64,000 bases of DNA from an uncultured Roseburia sp. (GCA_947564465.1 CANOCV010000006.1:18644-82643); one strand, 5' to 3'; shown: positions 1 through 8,135, counted from the first letter of the stretch. Made by a program: numbers and translations. The notes: generated by a model from the letters alone, not told the origin.

Positions 1-2337
1 AATCAGCGGGTTCTTGCCAAGCGCAAGCTCTCCCTGTGAAGTGGAAGGTCCGTCCGCGATTACTTCGCCCGCCTCCACATGATCGCCCTTGAACACGATT
101 GGCCTCTGATTATAGCAGTTACTCTGGTTACTTCTGGAAAACTTCGTCAGCTTATACACATCGCGCGTTCCATTATCATTTTTTATGATAATCTGTGCAG
201 ACTCAGCCGCTTCTACTGTTCCCGCTTCCTTTGCGAGAATACATACACCTGAATCCACGGCAGCCTTTGTCTCCATACCCGTTCCGACAACCGGCGCTTC
301 CGTTGTTAAAAGCGGCACTGCCTGACGCTGCATGTTTGACCCCATCAGGGCACGGTTCGCATCGTCATTCTGAAGAAACGGAATCAATGCCGTAGCAACG
401 GAAAACACCATCTTCGGAGACACATCCATATAGTCGAACATTGTCTTTTCGTACTCCTGCGTCTCCTCTCTGTAACGGCCCGAAACGGAATTTCTTACGA
501 AATGACCCTTGTCATCCAGCGCCTCGTTAGCCTGTGCAACATGGAAATTATCTTCCTCGTCCGCCGTCATATAGACCACCTCATCCGTAACACGAGGGTT
601 CTGCGGATCCGTCTTATCTATCTTTCTGTATGGCGCTTCCACAAATCCATACTCATTAATCCTTGCATAACATGCCAGCGAGTTGATCAGTCCGATGTTT
701 GGTCCCTCAGGCGTCTCTATCGGACACATTCTTCCATAATGCGAATAGTGAACGTCACGCACCTCAAATCCGGCACGATCTCTGGAAAGACCGCCCGGTC
801 CTAACGCGGACAGACGTCTCTTATGCGTCAGCTCGCCCAACGGATTATTCTGATCCATAAACTGTGACAGCTGGGAAGAACCAAAAAATTCCTTCACTGC
901 AGCCGTTACCGGCTTAATATTGATCAGGCTCTGCGGGGATACTCCCTCCTGATCCTGAGTCGTCATTCTCTCGCGGACAACGCGCTCCATACGCGACAAA
1001 CCGATGCGGTACTGATTCTGCAAAAGTTCTCCAACCGCACGGATACGTCTGTTGCCCAGATGATCGATATCATCATCGTTTCCCACGCCCCACTCAAGAT
1101 GCATATTGTAATTGATGGATGCAAAAATATCTTCCTTGGTAATGTGCTTCGGAATCAGCTCCGCAATATTTCTTCGAATCGCTTCCTTGATATCCTCTTC
1201 ACTCTGGTTTTCCTCCAGAATCTGCTTCAATACCGGATAATACACAAGCTCTGTCACACCGACTTCCTTCGGCTCAACATCCACAAAGTTCGTGATATCT
1301 ACCATCATATTAGACAGTATTTTTACATTTCTCTCCTCTGTCTGGATCCATACATACGGAACGGCCGCGTTCTGAATCTGCTCCGCCATCTCTCTTGTCA
1401 GCTCTGTCCCTTTTTCAAAGACCTCACCCGTAACAGAATCCACAACCTCTTCCGCAAGCACTTTTCCACGCAGACGATTCTTAAACGCCAGTTTTTTATT
1501 AAATTTATAGCGGCCTACTTTTGCCAAATCATAACGTCTCGGATCAAAAAACATCGCTGTGATCAAGCTCTCCGCGCTCTCCACAGTAAGCGGTTCACCC
1601 GGACGGATCTTTTTATACAGCTCCAGCAGACCTTCTTCATAATTGGTTGCCACATCTTTGCCAAAGCTTGCCACTATCTTAGGCTCCTCACCGAACAGGT
1701 CAATAATTTCCTGATTGGTGCTCACACCCAATGCACGGACAAGCACAGTAATCGGCACTTTTCTTGTTCTGTCTACACGGACATAAAATACATCGTTGGA
1801 GTCTGTCTCATACTCCAGCCACGCACCGCGGTTCGGAATGACCGTACAGGAATACAGCTCCTTTCCGACTTTGTCGTGCGCAATACCGTAATAAATTCCC
1901 GGTGAACGCACAAGCTGGCTTACAATTACACGCTCCGCACCATTGATGACGAAGGTGCCTGTCTCTGTCATAAGTGGTAAATCGCCCATGAAGATTTCAT
2001 GTTCATTGATTTCATCGTTCTCTTTGTTATGAAGTCTTACCCTCACCTTCAAAGGTGCCGCATACGTAGCATCTCTCTGCTTACATTCCTGGATAGAGTA
2101 CTTTACATCGTCCTCGCACAGCGTAAAATCGACAAATTCCAGACTAAAATGACCGCTGTAATCTGCAATCGGCGAGATATCGGCAAAGACTTCCTTCAGT
2201 CCTTCGTCCAGAAACCACTGATAAGAGTCCTTTTGAACCTCAATCAGGTTCGGCATTTCCAATACCTCTTTTTGTCTTGAGTAACTCATACGCATGCTCT
2301 TTCCGGTTTTCACCGGACGTATTCTGTTTTTCTCCAT
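1..2337 (-). CDS. rpoB: RNA polymerase beta subunit RpoB, partial (C-terminus beyond window)
   Basis: The beta subunit of RNA polymerase forms one side of the catalytic cleft and holds the rifampicin pocket. 779 codons from the start are present in one open frame that runs off the left edge, so roughly the last third is missing. The ATG at 2337 is preceded by GAGAGGTG with 8 nt spacing and opens [20 protein letters not shown]. The rifampicin region (about residues 485-560) is intact, with [20 protein letters not shown] followed by [20 protein letters not shown] and the invariant [20 protein letters not shown]. The usual sensitivity residues (Asp of FMDQ, His of THKRR, Ser of RLSAL) are unchanged. 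It lies downstream of rplL on the same strand, as in most Firmicutes, but about 670 nt away with its own promoter in between. Confidence 0.98.
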   Translation of the reverse strand, partial: MEKNRIRPVKTGKSMRMSYSRQKEVLEMPNLIEVQKDSYQWFLDEGLKEVFADISPIADYSGHFSLEFVDFTLCEDDVKYSIQECKQRDATYAAPLKVRVRLHNKENDEINEHEIFMGDLPLMTETGTFVINGAERVIVSQLVRSPGIYYGIAHDKVGKELYSCTVIPNRGAWLEYETDSNDVFYVRVDRTRKVPITVLVRALGVSTNQEIIDLFGEEPKIVASFGKDVATNYEEGLLELYKKIRPGEPLTVESAESLITAMFFDPRRYDLAKVGRYKFNKKLAFKNRLRGKVLAEEVVDSVTGEVFEKGTELTREMAEQIQNAAVPYVWIQTEERNVKILSNMMVDITNFVDVEPKEVGVTELVYYPVLKQILEENQSEEDIKEAIRRNIAELIPKHITKEDIFASINYNMHLEWGVGNDDDIDHLGNRRIRAVGELLQNQYRIGLSRMERVVRERMTTQDQEGVSPQSLINIKPVTAAVKEFFGSSQLSQFMDQNNPLGELTHKRRLSALGPGGLSRDRAGFEVRDVHYSHYGRMCPIETPEGPNIGLINSLACYARINEYGFVEAPYRKIDKTDPQNPRVTDEVVYMTADEEDNFHVAQANEALDDKGHFVRNSVSGRYREETQEYEKTMFDYMDVSPKMVFSVATALIPFLQNDDANRALMGSNMQRQAVPLLTTEAPVVGTGMETKAAVDSGVCILAKEAGTVEAAESAQIIIKNDNGTRDVYKLTKFSRSNQSNCYNQRPIVFKGDHVEAGEVIADGPSTSQGELALGKNPLI

Positions 2338-2374
2338 TGACGTTTCACCTCTCGTTTTTTTATTTGTAATACAT

Positions 2375-2428
2375 CTAGCGATATAAGGTGTATGAATAGA
2401 CATTTTCAACTATATGTTGTATCATCAT
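2375..2428 (-). other. Possible 17-codon upstream ORF in the rpoB leader
   Basis: A short frame opens [17 protein letters not shown] and stops 37 nt before the rpoB start. AGGGAG stands 6 nt before the first ATG, so it could be translated. It sits inside the transcript expected from the promoter at 2539-2568. No leader peptide is established for rpoB in this group, and a frame this short can occur by chance. Confidence 0.2.
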
Positions 2429-2538
2429 TCCGCGCTCCCTAAAACGCTTCCAGAGCTTTTAATATCAGGCATTCCGATTTTTTCAAAAAAACACTTGACA
2501 TATGAAAAAGCCCAGCTCACCATAATAGTGCAACCTAT

Positions 2539-2568
2539 ATGATAGCACAATTCAAAGAAGCTCGTCAA
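2539..2568 (-). promoter_or_regulatory. SigA-type promoter of rpoB
   Basis: On the minus strand TTGACG (2563-2568) is followed after 18 nt by TATCAT (2539-2544). Initiation near 2532 would give a leader of about 195 nt before the rpoB ATG. Confidence 0.6.
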
Positions 2569-2593
2569 GGAAAACTTGAGATAATTTTGCTTC

Positions 2594-2632
2594 AAAAAAA
2601 GACAAGCGCACTGACGTTATCTGTCAGGCGCT
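2594..2632 (-). terminator. Intrinsic terminator between two promoters ahead of rpoB
   Basis: Arms at 2605-2615 and 2623-2632 pair with one bulge around a 7-nt loop. On the minus strand a tract of seven T follows (2594-2600). It lies downstream of the promoter at 2684-2712 and upstream of the rpoB promoter at 2539-2568. Confidence 0.6.
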
Positions 2633-2677
2633 ATCAGACTTAGAATACATGTAGAATCATGTATGAAATGTTTTGAT
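2594..2677 (-). ncRNA. Candidate small RNA (or attenuated leader) upstream of rpoB
   Basis: A promoter at 2684-2712 and an intrinsic terminator at 2594-2632 bracket about 85 nt with no reading frame. The predicted RNA has a perfect 7-bp hairpin (ATACATG, 6-nt loop, CATGTAT; 2645-2664). The terminator stem AGCGC-CTGAC / GTCAG-T-GCGCT (2605-2632) follows, then a run of seven U. This could be a free small RNA, or the early-terminated 5' part of a long rpoB leader. Inference from promoter, hairpin and terminator only; no known RNA family recognised. Confidence 0.4.
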
Positions 2678-2683
2678 ATATTT

Positions 2684-2732
2684 ATTTTAACAGCGGATAT
2701 ATTATTTGTCCATGTCGTTTCAGGAAAGTTTT
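2684..2732 (-). promoter_or_regulatory. Promoter with conserved upstream box (copy 1)
   Basis: On the minus strand the -35 TGGACA (2707-2712) and -10 TAAAAT (2684-2689) are exactly 17 nt apart. Immediately upstream lies AAAACTTTCC, then T, then GAAACGACA (2713-2732). The same arrangement, with two base differences over 26 positions, stands at the Tad pilus operon promoter (57051-57099). Confidence 0.55.
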
Positions 2733-2813
2733 AGTAATTTTATTAAAATATTTCAATTTCAAAACACTACATTACAATAATATTCTTTTTGAGAACAAGG
2801 TCTTTCCTATGAT

Positions 2814-2919
2814 GATTCGGGCGTCAAAAGGTTGTGAACAAGAAGAATGCCGGCAATTTGCATGTATTTGTGCAAACTGCCAATAAAAACTTTTTTCACG
2901 ACCTTTTGGCGCCCGAATC
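2814..2919. mobile_element. MITE-like palindromic element with 7-bp target duplication
   Basis: A 106-bp element has terminal inverted repeats of 25 bp that match at 23 positions: GATTCGGGCG, then T or C, then CAAAAGGT, then T or C, then GTGAA. It also has an inner inverted repeat (GGCAATTTGCA against TGCAAACTGCC). CTATGAT directly abuts both ends (2807-2813 and 2920-2926), which looks like a target-site duplication. There is no transposase. It is inserted just after the rplL terminator, so it would not disturb either gene. Confidence 0.55.
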
Positions 2920-2929
2920 CTATGATAAC

Positions 2930-2983
2930 ACAAAACGGGAAACAGCCTTGCCCGTACAAGTACGAAAAGACTGTCTCCCGTTT
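2930..2983 (-). terminator. Likely intrinsic terminator after rplL
   Basis: On the minus strand AAACGGGAGACAG (2971-2983) and CTGTTTCCCGTTT (2933-2945) form a long GC-rich stem with one mismatch, 25 nt after the rplL stop. The following T tract is interrupted (TTTTGTGTT), so termination may be incomplete. Confidence 0.55.
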
Positions 2984-3007
2984 CACTTTTAATCCGGTAG
3001 ATTGCAA

Positions 3008-3385
3008 TTATTTCAAAGTAACTTTTGCGCCTTCTGCCTCTAATTTTGCCTTGATGTCATCAGCTGTTGCTTTGTCAGCTGCTTCTTTGACAACCTTAGG
3101 AGCTCCGTCTACTAACTCTTTTGCTTCTTTTAAGCCTAAGCCGGTAGCTTCACGAACCACTTTGATAACTTTAACCTTGTTCGGTCCAACCTCTGTCAGC
3201 TCTACGTCAAACTCTGTCTTCTCTTCTCCTGCTGCTGCGCCGTCGCCTGCTGCTGCTGCAACTACCACGCCTGCTGCTGCGGATACGCCGAATTCTTCCT
3301 CACATGCCTTTACTAACTCATTCAACTCTAATACACTTAACTCTTTGATTGCTTCGATCATCTCAGCTGTTGTCAATTTAGCCAT
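3008..3385 (-). CDS. rplL: 50S ribosomal protein L7/L12
   Basis: L7/L12 forms the flexible ribosomal stalk that recruits and activates translation GTPases, and it binds the ribosome through L10. At 125 aa it has the family length and order. An N-terminal dimerisation helix opens [20 protein letters not shown]. An Ala/Gly/Val-rich hinge covers about residues 35-55. The C-terminal factor-binding domain contains [20 protein letters not shown] and ends AKVTLK. The start has GGAGG 9 nt upstream. It follows rplJ by about 50 nt in the same transcript and is followed by a probable terminator. Very low sequence complexity in the hinge is normal for this protein. Confidence 0.98.
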   Translation of the reverse strand: MAKLTTAEMIEAIKELSVLELNELVKACEEEFGVSAAAGVVVAAAAGDGAAAGEEKTEFDVELTEVGPNKVKVIKVVREATGLGLKEAKELVDGAPKVVKEAADKATADDIKAKLEAEGAKVTLK

Positions 3386-3435
3386 TTTTATTTACCTCCA
3401 TTTTGGTTTTATATTTTCAAATAATGATTACCGAC

Positions 3436-3990
3436 TTATTCTGCCGGTGTTTCCTCTGCCGCCTGCGCTTCTGTTGATGCTTCGTCTGTTGATGCTTCCT
3501 CTGTCACGCCGCCCTTCTCTGCGATCTGATTAATAACACGCGCAAAGTTTGTAATCGGAGACTGAATACTTCCAAGGAACTTGGAAAGCAGCTCTTCTCT
3601 TGAAGGGATTGTTGAGATTGCCTTCATTCCGTCTGTATCATAGTATGTCCCCTCTACAACACCCGCCTTAATCTCAAGCGCCGGAGCGGTTTTTGCAAAT
3701 TTTGCAAGGATTCTCGCCGGAGCGGTTGCATCGGTTTTGGAAATCGCAAAAGCGTTTGGTCCTTCCAAAGAGGAAGAAAGGCTTTCGAATTCCGTTCCCT
3801 TGATCGCGAAGTTAACTAATGTATTCTTATATACTTTATAAGTTACACCGGCTTCTCTTAACTGCTTACGCAGCTGAGTATCTTCTGCAACTGTAAGTCC
3901 GCGGTAATCCACAACGACTACTGACTGCGCATCTTTCATCTGATCTGAAATTTCCTGTACGATAGGCTGTTTCAATTCTACTTTTGCCAC
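3436..3990 (-). CDS. rplJ: 50S ribosomal protein L10
   Basis: L10 anchors the L7/L12 dimers to 23S rRNA and represses its own operon by binding the mRNA leader. The protein is 184 aa and opens VAKVELKQPIVQEISDQMKD, with the family core VVVDYRGLTVAEDTQLRKQL. The C-terminal L12-binding helix is followed by an acidic Ala/Glu/Thr tail. The start is the GTG at 3990, with AGGAGG 10 nt upstream. A longer frame reaching 4164 is rejected because it runs through the L10 leader hairpins and has no ribosome site. It is cotranscribed with rplL from the promoter at 4253-4281. Confidence 0.97.
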   Translation of the reverse strand: MAKVELKQPIVQEISDQMKDAQSVVVVDYRGLTVAEDTQLRKQLREAGVTYKVYKNTLVNFAIKGTEFESLSSSLEGPNAFAISKTDATAPARILAKFAKTAPALEIKAGVVEGTYYDTDGMKAISTIPSREELLSKFLGSIQSPITNFARVINQIAEKGGVTEEASTDEASTEAQAAEETPAE

Positions 3991-4122
3991 GAATCGTGCA
4001 CCTCCTTTTTTTATTTTCATTTTGCAAAGACAAGGTACAATCGAGTAGGGAAAATTTCTTCCCCTGCCCGCCACGCGGGGCGCCGCTGCAAAGCAGCCAA
4101 TTCCTTGCGCCTCTGTGCATAT

Positions 4123-4154
4123 AAAAAGTCCTCTCTGTGGAAGACAGAGAGGAC
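4123..4154 (-). terminator. Attenuator terminator of the L10 leader
   Basis: A perfect 11-bp stem (4128-4138 with 4144-4154) around GGAAG is followed on the minus strand by TTTTT. It stands 130 nt before rplJ and is expected to be regulated by the leader fold. Confidence 0.8.
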
Positions 4155-4246
4155 ATAATCTCATTCACAAATACTTTCGTATCCGCTTTCCCTCGGCAGG
4201 CTCTTGCGATTACGCCTTGCGGCGCCTGCTGTCTTCGGCAATATGC
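4123..4246 (-). ncRNA. L10 leader: autoregulatory RNA with attenuator
   Basis: The transcript from the promoter at 4253-4281 opens with TGCCGAAGACAGCAGGCGCC, and later GCCTGCCGAGG. This is the conserved pattern of the Firmicute L10 leader bound by L10-(L12)4. It ends in a strong hairpin (GTCCTCTCTGT, 5-nt loop, ACAGAGAGGAC; 4128-4154) and a T tract at 4123-4127, the attenuator. The further 130 nt to rplJ hold two more GC-rich hairpins. Family knowledge says binding of excess L10-L12 favours termination. Confidence 0.8.
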
Positions 4247-4252
4247 TTTGCT

Positions 4253-4281
4253 ATTATAACATTTGATATTATTGATGTCAA
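4253..4281 (-). promoter_or_regulatory. Consensus SigA promoter of rplJ-rplL
   Basis: A perfect TTGACA (4276-4281) and a perfect TATAAT (4253-4258) are separated by 17 nt. It starts just after the rplA stop, so rplJL can be transcribed apart from rplKA. Confidence 0.85.
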
Positions 4282-4290
4282 CTAATTTTT

Positions 4291-4983
4291 CTAAGCCAGC
4301 TTCACCGGATTGACCTTTGCGCCAGGTCCCATTGTAGGAGCAATCGACACGCTCTTCAAATACTGTCCTTTCACTGCGCTTGGCTTAGCCTTATTAACTG
4401 CATCGATAAGAGTTTGGAAGTTGTCCGCTAACTGTTCTTCTGTAAAGGATGCTTTTCCAATTGGCACATGGATAATATTCGCTTTGTCCAATCTGTATTC
4501 AATCTTACCGGCCTTAATATCATTTACGGCCTTTGTAACGTCCATCGTTACGGTTCCGGCTTTCGGGTTCGGCATCAGACCCTTTGGTCCAAGTACACGT
4601 CCAAGACGTCCAACAACACCCATCATATCCGGTGTAGCTACCACAACATCAAAATCAAGCCAGCCTTCGTTCTGGATCTTCGGAATCAATTCCTCGCCTC
4701 CAACAAAGTCTGCTCCTGCTGCCTGTGCCTCATCCAGCTTGGTTCCCTTTGCGAAAACCAACACCTTTACGGCCTTACCTGTACCGTGCGGCAATACAAC
4801 CGCACCGCGAATCTGCTGATCCGCATGACGTCCGTCACATCCGGTTCTGATATGAACTTCGATTGTCTCATCAAATTTTGCAACAGCCGCTTTCTTTGCT
4901 AAGCTGATTGCTTCTGCCGGATCATATAAAACTGCTCTGTCAATTGCTTTTGCAGCTTCAAGATATCTTTTTCCTCTTTTCAT
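4291..4983 (-). CDS. rplA: 50S ribosomal protein L1
   Basis: L1 binds 23S rRNA at the E-site stalk and helps release deacylated tRNA; in many bacteria it also represses the L11-L1 mRNA. At 230 aa it has normal length. It opens [20 protein letters not shown] and contains the signature [20 protein letters not shown] about residues 125-145, plus [16 protein letters not shown] in the C-terminal half. AGGAGG precedes the ATG by a normal distance. A small GGGAG...CTCCC hairpin (5010-5025) lies 12 nt upstream of that site in the 118-nt gap after rplK. It might be an L1 target, but this is not shown. Confidence 0.98.
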   Translation of the reverse strand: MKRGKRYLEAAKAIDRAVLYDPAEAISLAKKAAVAKFDETIEVHIRTGCDGRHADQQIRGAVVLPHGTGKAVKVLVFAKGTKLDEAQAAGADFVGGEELIPKIQNEGWLDFDVVVATPDMMGVVGRLGRVLGPKGLMPNPKAGTVTMDVTKAVNDIKAGKIEYRLDKANIIHVPIGKASFTEEQLADNFQTLIDAVNKAKPSAVKGQYLKSVSIAPTMGPGAKVNPVKLA

Positions 4984-5101
4984 TCTAAATGACCTCCTGT
5001 GGTTTTATCGGGAGCAATCCCTCCCACTTATTTTTATTTGCAATTCTGTTCGTTTCGCTAAGTTCAAACTTCGTGCAAAGCACTCGTTTTCTCTAAGCTT
5101 T

Positions 5102-5527
5102 CTATTCTTCTACTTCTACGCCCATGCTTCGGCAGGTACCGGCAATCATGCTGATAGCCGCATCTAAAGACGCCGCATTTAAATCAGGCATCTTCAGCTC
5201 TGCAATTTCCTGCACCTTAGCTTTGGAAATCTTAGCCACCTTTGTTTTATTCGGCACTGCGGAACCGCTCTTTAAATTGCAGGCTTTCTTTATCAAGACC
5301 GCTGCAGGCGGTGTCTTTGTGATGAAGCTAAAGCTTCTGTCCGCATATACCGTGATTACAACAGGGATAATCAGATCACCCTGATCTGCAGTCCTAGCAT
5401 TAAACTGCTTTGTAAACTCAACGATATTTACACCATGCTGTCCAAGTGCAGGACCAACAGGCGGAGCCGGTGTTGCTTTGCCGGCAGGAATCTGTAATTT
5501 AATATATCCTTCTACTTTCTTTGCCAT
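5102..5527 (-). CDS. rplK: 50S ribosomal protein L11
   Basis: L11 forms the GTPase-associated centre with 23S rRNA helices 43-44 and is needed for the RelA stringent response. The 141-aa protein has the expected order. The N-terminal domain opens [20 protein letters not shown], then [17 protein letters not shown] (Pro/Gly-rich loop). The C-terminal RNA-binding domain ends in the signature [12 protein letters not shown]. The ribosome site AGGAGG lies 9 nt from the ATG. It sits directly downstream of nusG (14 nt) and upstream of rplA. Confidence 0.98.
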   Translation of the reverse strand: MAKKVEGYIKLQIPAGKATPAPPVGPALGQHGVNIVEFTKQFNARTADQGDLIIPVVITVYADRSFSFITKTPPAAVLIKKACNLKSGSAVPNKTKVAKISKAKVQEIAELKMPDLNAASLDAAISMIAGTCRSMGVEVEE

Positions 5528-5541
5528 TTGATGTTGCCTCC

Positions 5542-6060
5542 TTAATTCATCTTCTTAACATCTGAAAAGCTTATTTCAACCGGTGTCTCCCGGCCAAACA
5601 AGTCCACATTGATTGTAACAATCTGCTTGCTCTCGTTCATTGTCCGAATAACCCCGACAGTGTCCTTCCACACACCGCCGATTACAACGACCGTATCGCC
5701 CACAGCAAAATCCACAACAATGTTGTCTGATTTGATACCCAGCGTTCTGATTTCAACTTCAGTGAGTGGTACCGGCTTAGAACCCGGCCCTACAAATCCG
5801 GTTACTCCTCTGGTATTTCTGACAACATACCAGGTGTCATCATTCATAATCATATTGATAAGCACATATCCCGGAAACATCTTTTTCTGAACCTGTTTTT
5901 TCGCTCCGTTCTTCAGTTCAACTACCTCCTGCAACGGAACGCGCACCTCCAGAATCTGGTCTTCCAAATGTCTGTTTTCAATGGTCTTATCAATATTCGC
6001 TTTCACCTTATTCTCATATCCTGAATAGGTATGAACTACATACCAGTGTGCCTCTGCCAT
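5542..6060 (-). CDS. nusG: Transcription termination/antitermination factor NusG
   Basis: NusG binds the RNA polymerase clamp and modulates pausing, Rho termination and transcription-translation coupling. The 172 aa contain the NGN domain ([20 protein letters not shown], then [20 protein letters not shown] and GVTGFVGPG). The C-terminal KOW domain contains [21 protein letters not shown] short AGGTG stands 4 nt before the ATG, with a better GGAGG 12 nt away. It lies between secE and rplK, the standard order. Confidence 0.97.
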   Translation of the reverse strand: MAEAHWYVVHTYSGYENKVKANIDKTIENRHLEDQILEVRVPLQEVVELKNGAKKQVQKKMFPGYVLINMIMNDDTWYVVRNTRGVTGFVGPGSKPVPLTEVEIRTLGIKSDNIVVDFAVGDTVVVIGGVWKDTVGVIRTMNESKQIVTINVDLFGRETPVEISFSDVKKMN

Positions 6061-6115
6061 AAATCACCTATGCCTCCATTTTCCCGGGTTTTGCCGCGTG
6101 AATCGCAAATATTTC

Positions 6116-6325
6116 TTATAAATTCACAAGAAAATTCACGCCATACTGAATCAAAGTATCCAATAACGCGATAATCAGACCTACAATAACTGACACAACA
6201 ACGACCGCAGTCGTCTGACGGGCAAGAGTTTCTTTTGTCGGCCATACAATTTTCGCAAATTCGGCCTTAACTCCTTCGAGCCAGCTTTCTTTCTGAACGC
6301 CGCTCTTATTTTCGTTTTCTCCCAT
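6116..6325 (-). CDS. secE: Preprotein translocase subunit SecE
   Basis: SecE clamps SecY in the membrane and is essential for Sec export. This is the short single-span form, 69 aa. An amphipathic cytoplasmic helix carries the family motif KAEFAKIVWPTKETL. One transmembrane segment follows (about residues 38-60, VVVVSVIVGLIIALLDTLI). I take the ATG at 6325 because AAGGAA lies 9 nt upstream; the in-frame GTG at 6334 overlaps that site. The gene is 55 nt before nusG and 42 nt after rpmG. Confidence 0.95.
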   Translation of the reverse strand: MGENENKSGVQKESWLEGVKAEFAKIVWPTKETLARQTTAVVVVSVIVGLIIALLDTLIQYGVNFLVNL

Positions 6326-6367
6326 ACTTGTCACTTCCTTTGCTCAATCTAGGTTACCAGCACAAAA

Positions 6368-6517
6368 TTATTTCGTTTCTTTGTGTAAGGTATGTGTTCT
6401 ACAGAATCTGCAATATTTCTTTGTTTCCATTCTGTCCGGATGAGCTTTTTTGTCCTTTGTCATGTTATAATTACGCTGCTTGCATTCTGTGCATGCTAAT
6501 GTAATCTTTGTGCGCAC
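6368..6517 (-). CDS. rpmG: 50S ribosomal protein L33 (zinc form)
   Basis: L33 is a small 50S protein near the E site. The 49-aa product opens [18 protein letters not shown] and has the two CxxC pairs (ACTEC and YCRFC) of the zinc-binding form. It ends HTLHKETK. The start is the GTG at 6517 with GGAGG 8 nt upstream. A longer frame to 6586 is rejected because it includes untranslated leader. The first gene of the cluster, it is driven by the promoter at 6595-6623. Confidence 0.95.
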   Translation of the reverse strand: MRTKITLACTECKQRNYNMTKDKKAHPDRMETKKYCRFCRTHTLHKETK

Positions 6518-6594
6518 AACTTCCACCTCCATTAATTCATTGTATTTATGCCTGTTTTTAGGCATAAAAAAAAGACCTACTTCCAAGCCAGTTT

Positions 6595-6623
6595 AATATA
6601 ACACACTTTTTTTCATTCTGCAA
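6595..6623 (-). promoter_or_regulatory. SigA promoter of rpmG-secE-nusG-rplKA
   Basis: On the minus strand TTGCAG (6618-6623) and TATATT (6595-6600) are spaced by 17 nt. The start would be near 6588, about 70 nt before rpmG. Confidence 0.75.
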
Positions 6624-6644
6624 GTTATTTTTTCCCGAAAATAA

Positions 6645-6717
6645 GCCGATATAAATTAAAAGCAATTGCAAAAAATAACGAATTACCGATGACAAATTTG
6701 TTTTTTCATATTATAAT
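6645..6717 (+). promoter_or_regulatory. Promoter region of the FliD-like gene
   Basis: Two candidates lie on the plus strand. A perfect SigD -10 GCCGATAT (6645-6652) has only a half-matching -35 (TATT at 6626-6629, 15 nt away). Downstream, ATGACA and TATAAT (ends near 6717) form a SigA-like pair with 17 nt spacing. Which one is used cannot be told. Confidence 0.4.
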
Positions 6718-6784
6718 GTATATATAAACGGATTTATGTTACCCCAGTGTGAAAGCACTTTCAAGGAAGAAAGGAGGGGGAAAT

Positions 6785-8089
6785 ATGGTAACTGCAGTCA
6801 TGGATAATGCATACAATTATTTTTTGACTACTTACGGCAATTCTGCCGTGTCCAGATACGATGCGCACAAGCGCAGCGAATTGCGCACCACTTACAACAA
6901 CATAGTCAAGATCAACAAAGAATCCCCGCTCTATAAGATCAAAGAATCTGGGGATGTGGAAAAATTTGTGATTGACATCAAGGAGAACGCCCGAAGTCTC
7001 AAGAACATTATTGCTTCTTTATCGACAGATGACGCTGGGATTGAGAGCGCATTCCGCAAAAAGGTTGCTGTTTCCACACAACCCGATATCGTCGACGCGG
7101 TTTATGTCGGCAACGGACGCGAGAACGACGGTTCCTCAAAATATACGATTGAGGTCAACCAGCTTGCCAGTCCGCAGACAAATCTTGGCAATTTTCTGCG
7201 GGACGATACGCTTGACGTCTTACCGGGAAGCTATTCTTTCGACTTAAGTACCACAGTCGCTTCCTATGAATTTCAATTTTCAGTAAATCAGAACGACAAT
7301 AATCATAAGCTTCTTGATAAAATTTCAAGACTAATCAATACCGCAAATATCGGGCTTAATGCCGAATTAGTCTCTGACGAAAGAGGACGCTCCGCCCTGA
7401 AAATCGAATCCAGACAGACCGGTATGCGGGACGGAGAAGATTACATCTTCCAGATTGTACCGGACGGCGCCAATCTCTCCAAGGTAGCGATGGATGTTCT
7501 CGGAATCGGGCGTGTTGATTCCAGGGCACAAAACGCCTCTTTTATTTTAAACGGCAGCGAACGAAGCTCTTACTCAAACAAGTTTACAATTGATAACACG
7601 TTTGAGCTTAATTTAAAAGGAATCAGCGAGGAAGGCAGTCCGGTATCCATAGGCTATAAGACCAGTGTAGACGCCGTTGCCGATAATATTCAATCTCTTG
7701 TTGATTCATACAATCAGATGCTTGGCACTGCACAAAATTACGCTCACACTCAGCGGGACAGCGTAAAATTAATTTCCGATATCGGAAGTGTCGCGAAAGG
7801 TTTCCAGACCGAATTTGAAAATATCGGCCTTCTTGTAGATCGCTCGGGAGCCATTTCTATCGACAGAACACTTCTCGCCAATGCTGTGGGCGCCGAAAAT
7901 TCCAACGAGAGCTTTTCCATTTTAAATCAATTCAAGGACGCTCTTAATGCAAAGGCAGAACGCGCATCTATCAATCCGATGAATTATGTAAACAAGATTT
8001 TGGTTGCCTACAAAAATCCGGGACATAACTTTGTGACACCTTATATCACATCTATTTATTCCGGTATGATGTTGGATACTTACTGTTAA
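6785..8089 (+). CDS. FliD-like flagellar hook-associated protein 2, orphan copy
   Basis: FliD caps the growing flagellar filament and helps flagellin subunits fold into place. This 434-aa protein matches the FliD family in its middle and C-terminal parts. The FliD_N-type stretch is YTIEVNQLASPQ. The ASFILNGSERSSYSNKFTID motif is followed by LNLKGISEEGSPVSI and NIQSLVDSYNQML of the FliD_C region. The C-terminal coiled region is shorter than usual. The start is the ATG at 6785, behind AAGGAGGGGG. It is not clustered with other cap genes: the full fliD, with its fliS and fliT partners, lies at 34.7-37.1 kb. It may be a variant cap or a secreted filament-associated protein; exact role unknown. 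Confidence 0.8.
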   Translation: MVTAVMDNAYNYFLTTYGNSAVSRYDAHKRSELRTTYNNIVKINKESPLYKIKESGDVEKFVIDIKENARSLKNIIASLSTDDAGIESAFRKKVAVSTQPDIVDAVYVGNGRENDGSSKYTIEVNQLASPQTNLGNFLRDDTLDVLPGSYSFDLSTTVASYEFQFSVNQNDNNHKLLDKISRLINTANIGLNAELVSDERGRSALKIESRQTGMRDGEDYIFQIVPDGANLSKVAMDVLGIGRVDSRAQNASFILNGSERSSYSNKFTIDNTFELNLKGISEEGSPVSIGYKTSVDAVADNIQSLVDSYNQMLGTAQNYAHTQRDSVKLISDIGSVAKGFQTEFENIGLLVDRSGAISIDRTLLANAVGAENSNESFSILNQFKDALNAKAERASINPMNYVNKILVAYKNPGHNFVTPYITSIYSGMMLDTYC

Positions 8090-8100
8090 ATCAAGAGGAC

Positions 8101-8122
8101 CTGCTACCGGCAGCTTCCTTCA
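8101..8122 (+). repeat. 22-bp hairpin repeat, copy 1
   Basis: CTGCTACCGG followed by CAGCTTCCTTCA. It matches 20 of 22 bases at 32565-32586 in the same orientation; the two differences are transitions in the hairpin loop region. Confidence 0.5.
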
Positions 8123-8135
8123 AATACATGAGCGT

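Noticed and set aside
1060..1905. Long plus-strand frame of 281 codons
   Set aside because: Antisense shadow of rpoB with Cys/His/Ile-rich composition and no family features. The same holds for the other frames antisense to real genes.
2707..2732. Shared promoter box as a CcpA cre or Spo0A box
   Set aside because: TGAAACGACATGGACA lacks one base of the cre spacing, and TGTCGTTT does not match the TGTCGAA core.
2807..3007. 66-codon minus-strand frame across the rplL terminator and the palindromic element
   Set aside because: It lacks a ribosome site, and its sequence is explained by the terminator and the MITE-like repeat.
3991..4164. N-terminal extension of rplJ to 4164
   Set aside because: It translates the L10 leader hairpins and attenuator and has no ribosome site; the GTG at 3990 has AGGAGG and gives the normal L10 length.
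6545..6570. ATGCCT/AGGCAT hairpin upstream of rpmG as terminator
   Set aside because: The T run precedes rather than follows the stem on the minus strand, and it lies just inside the rpmG leader.
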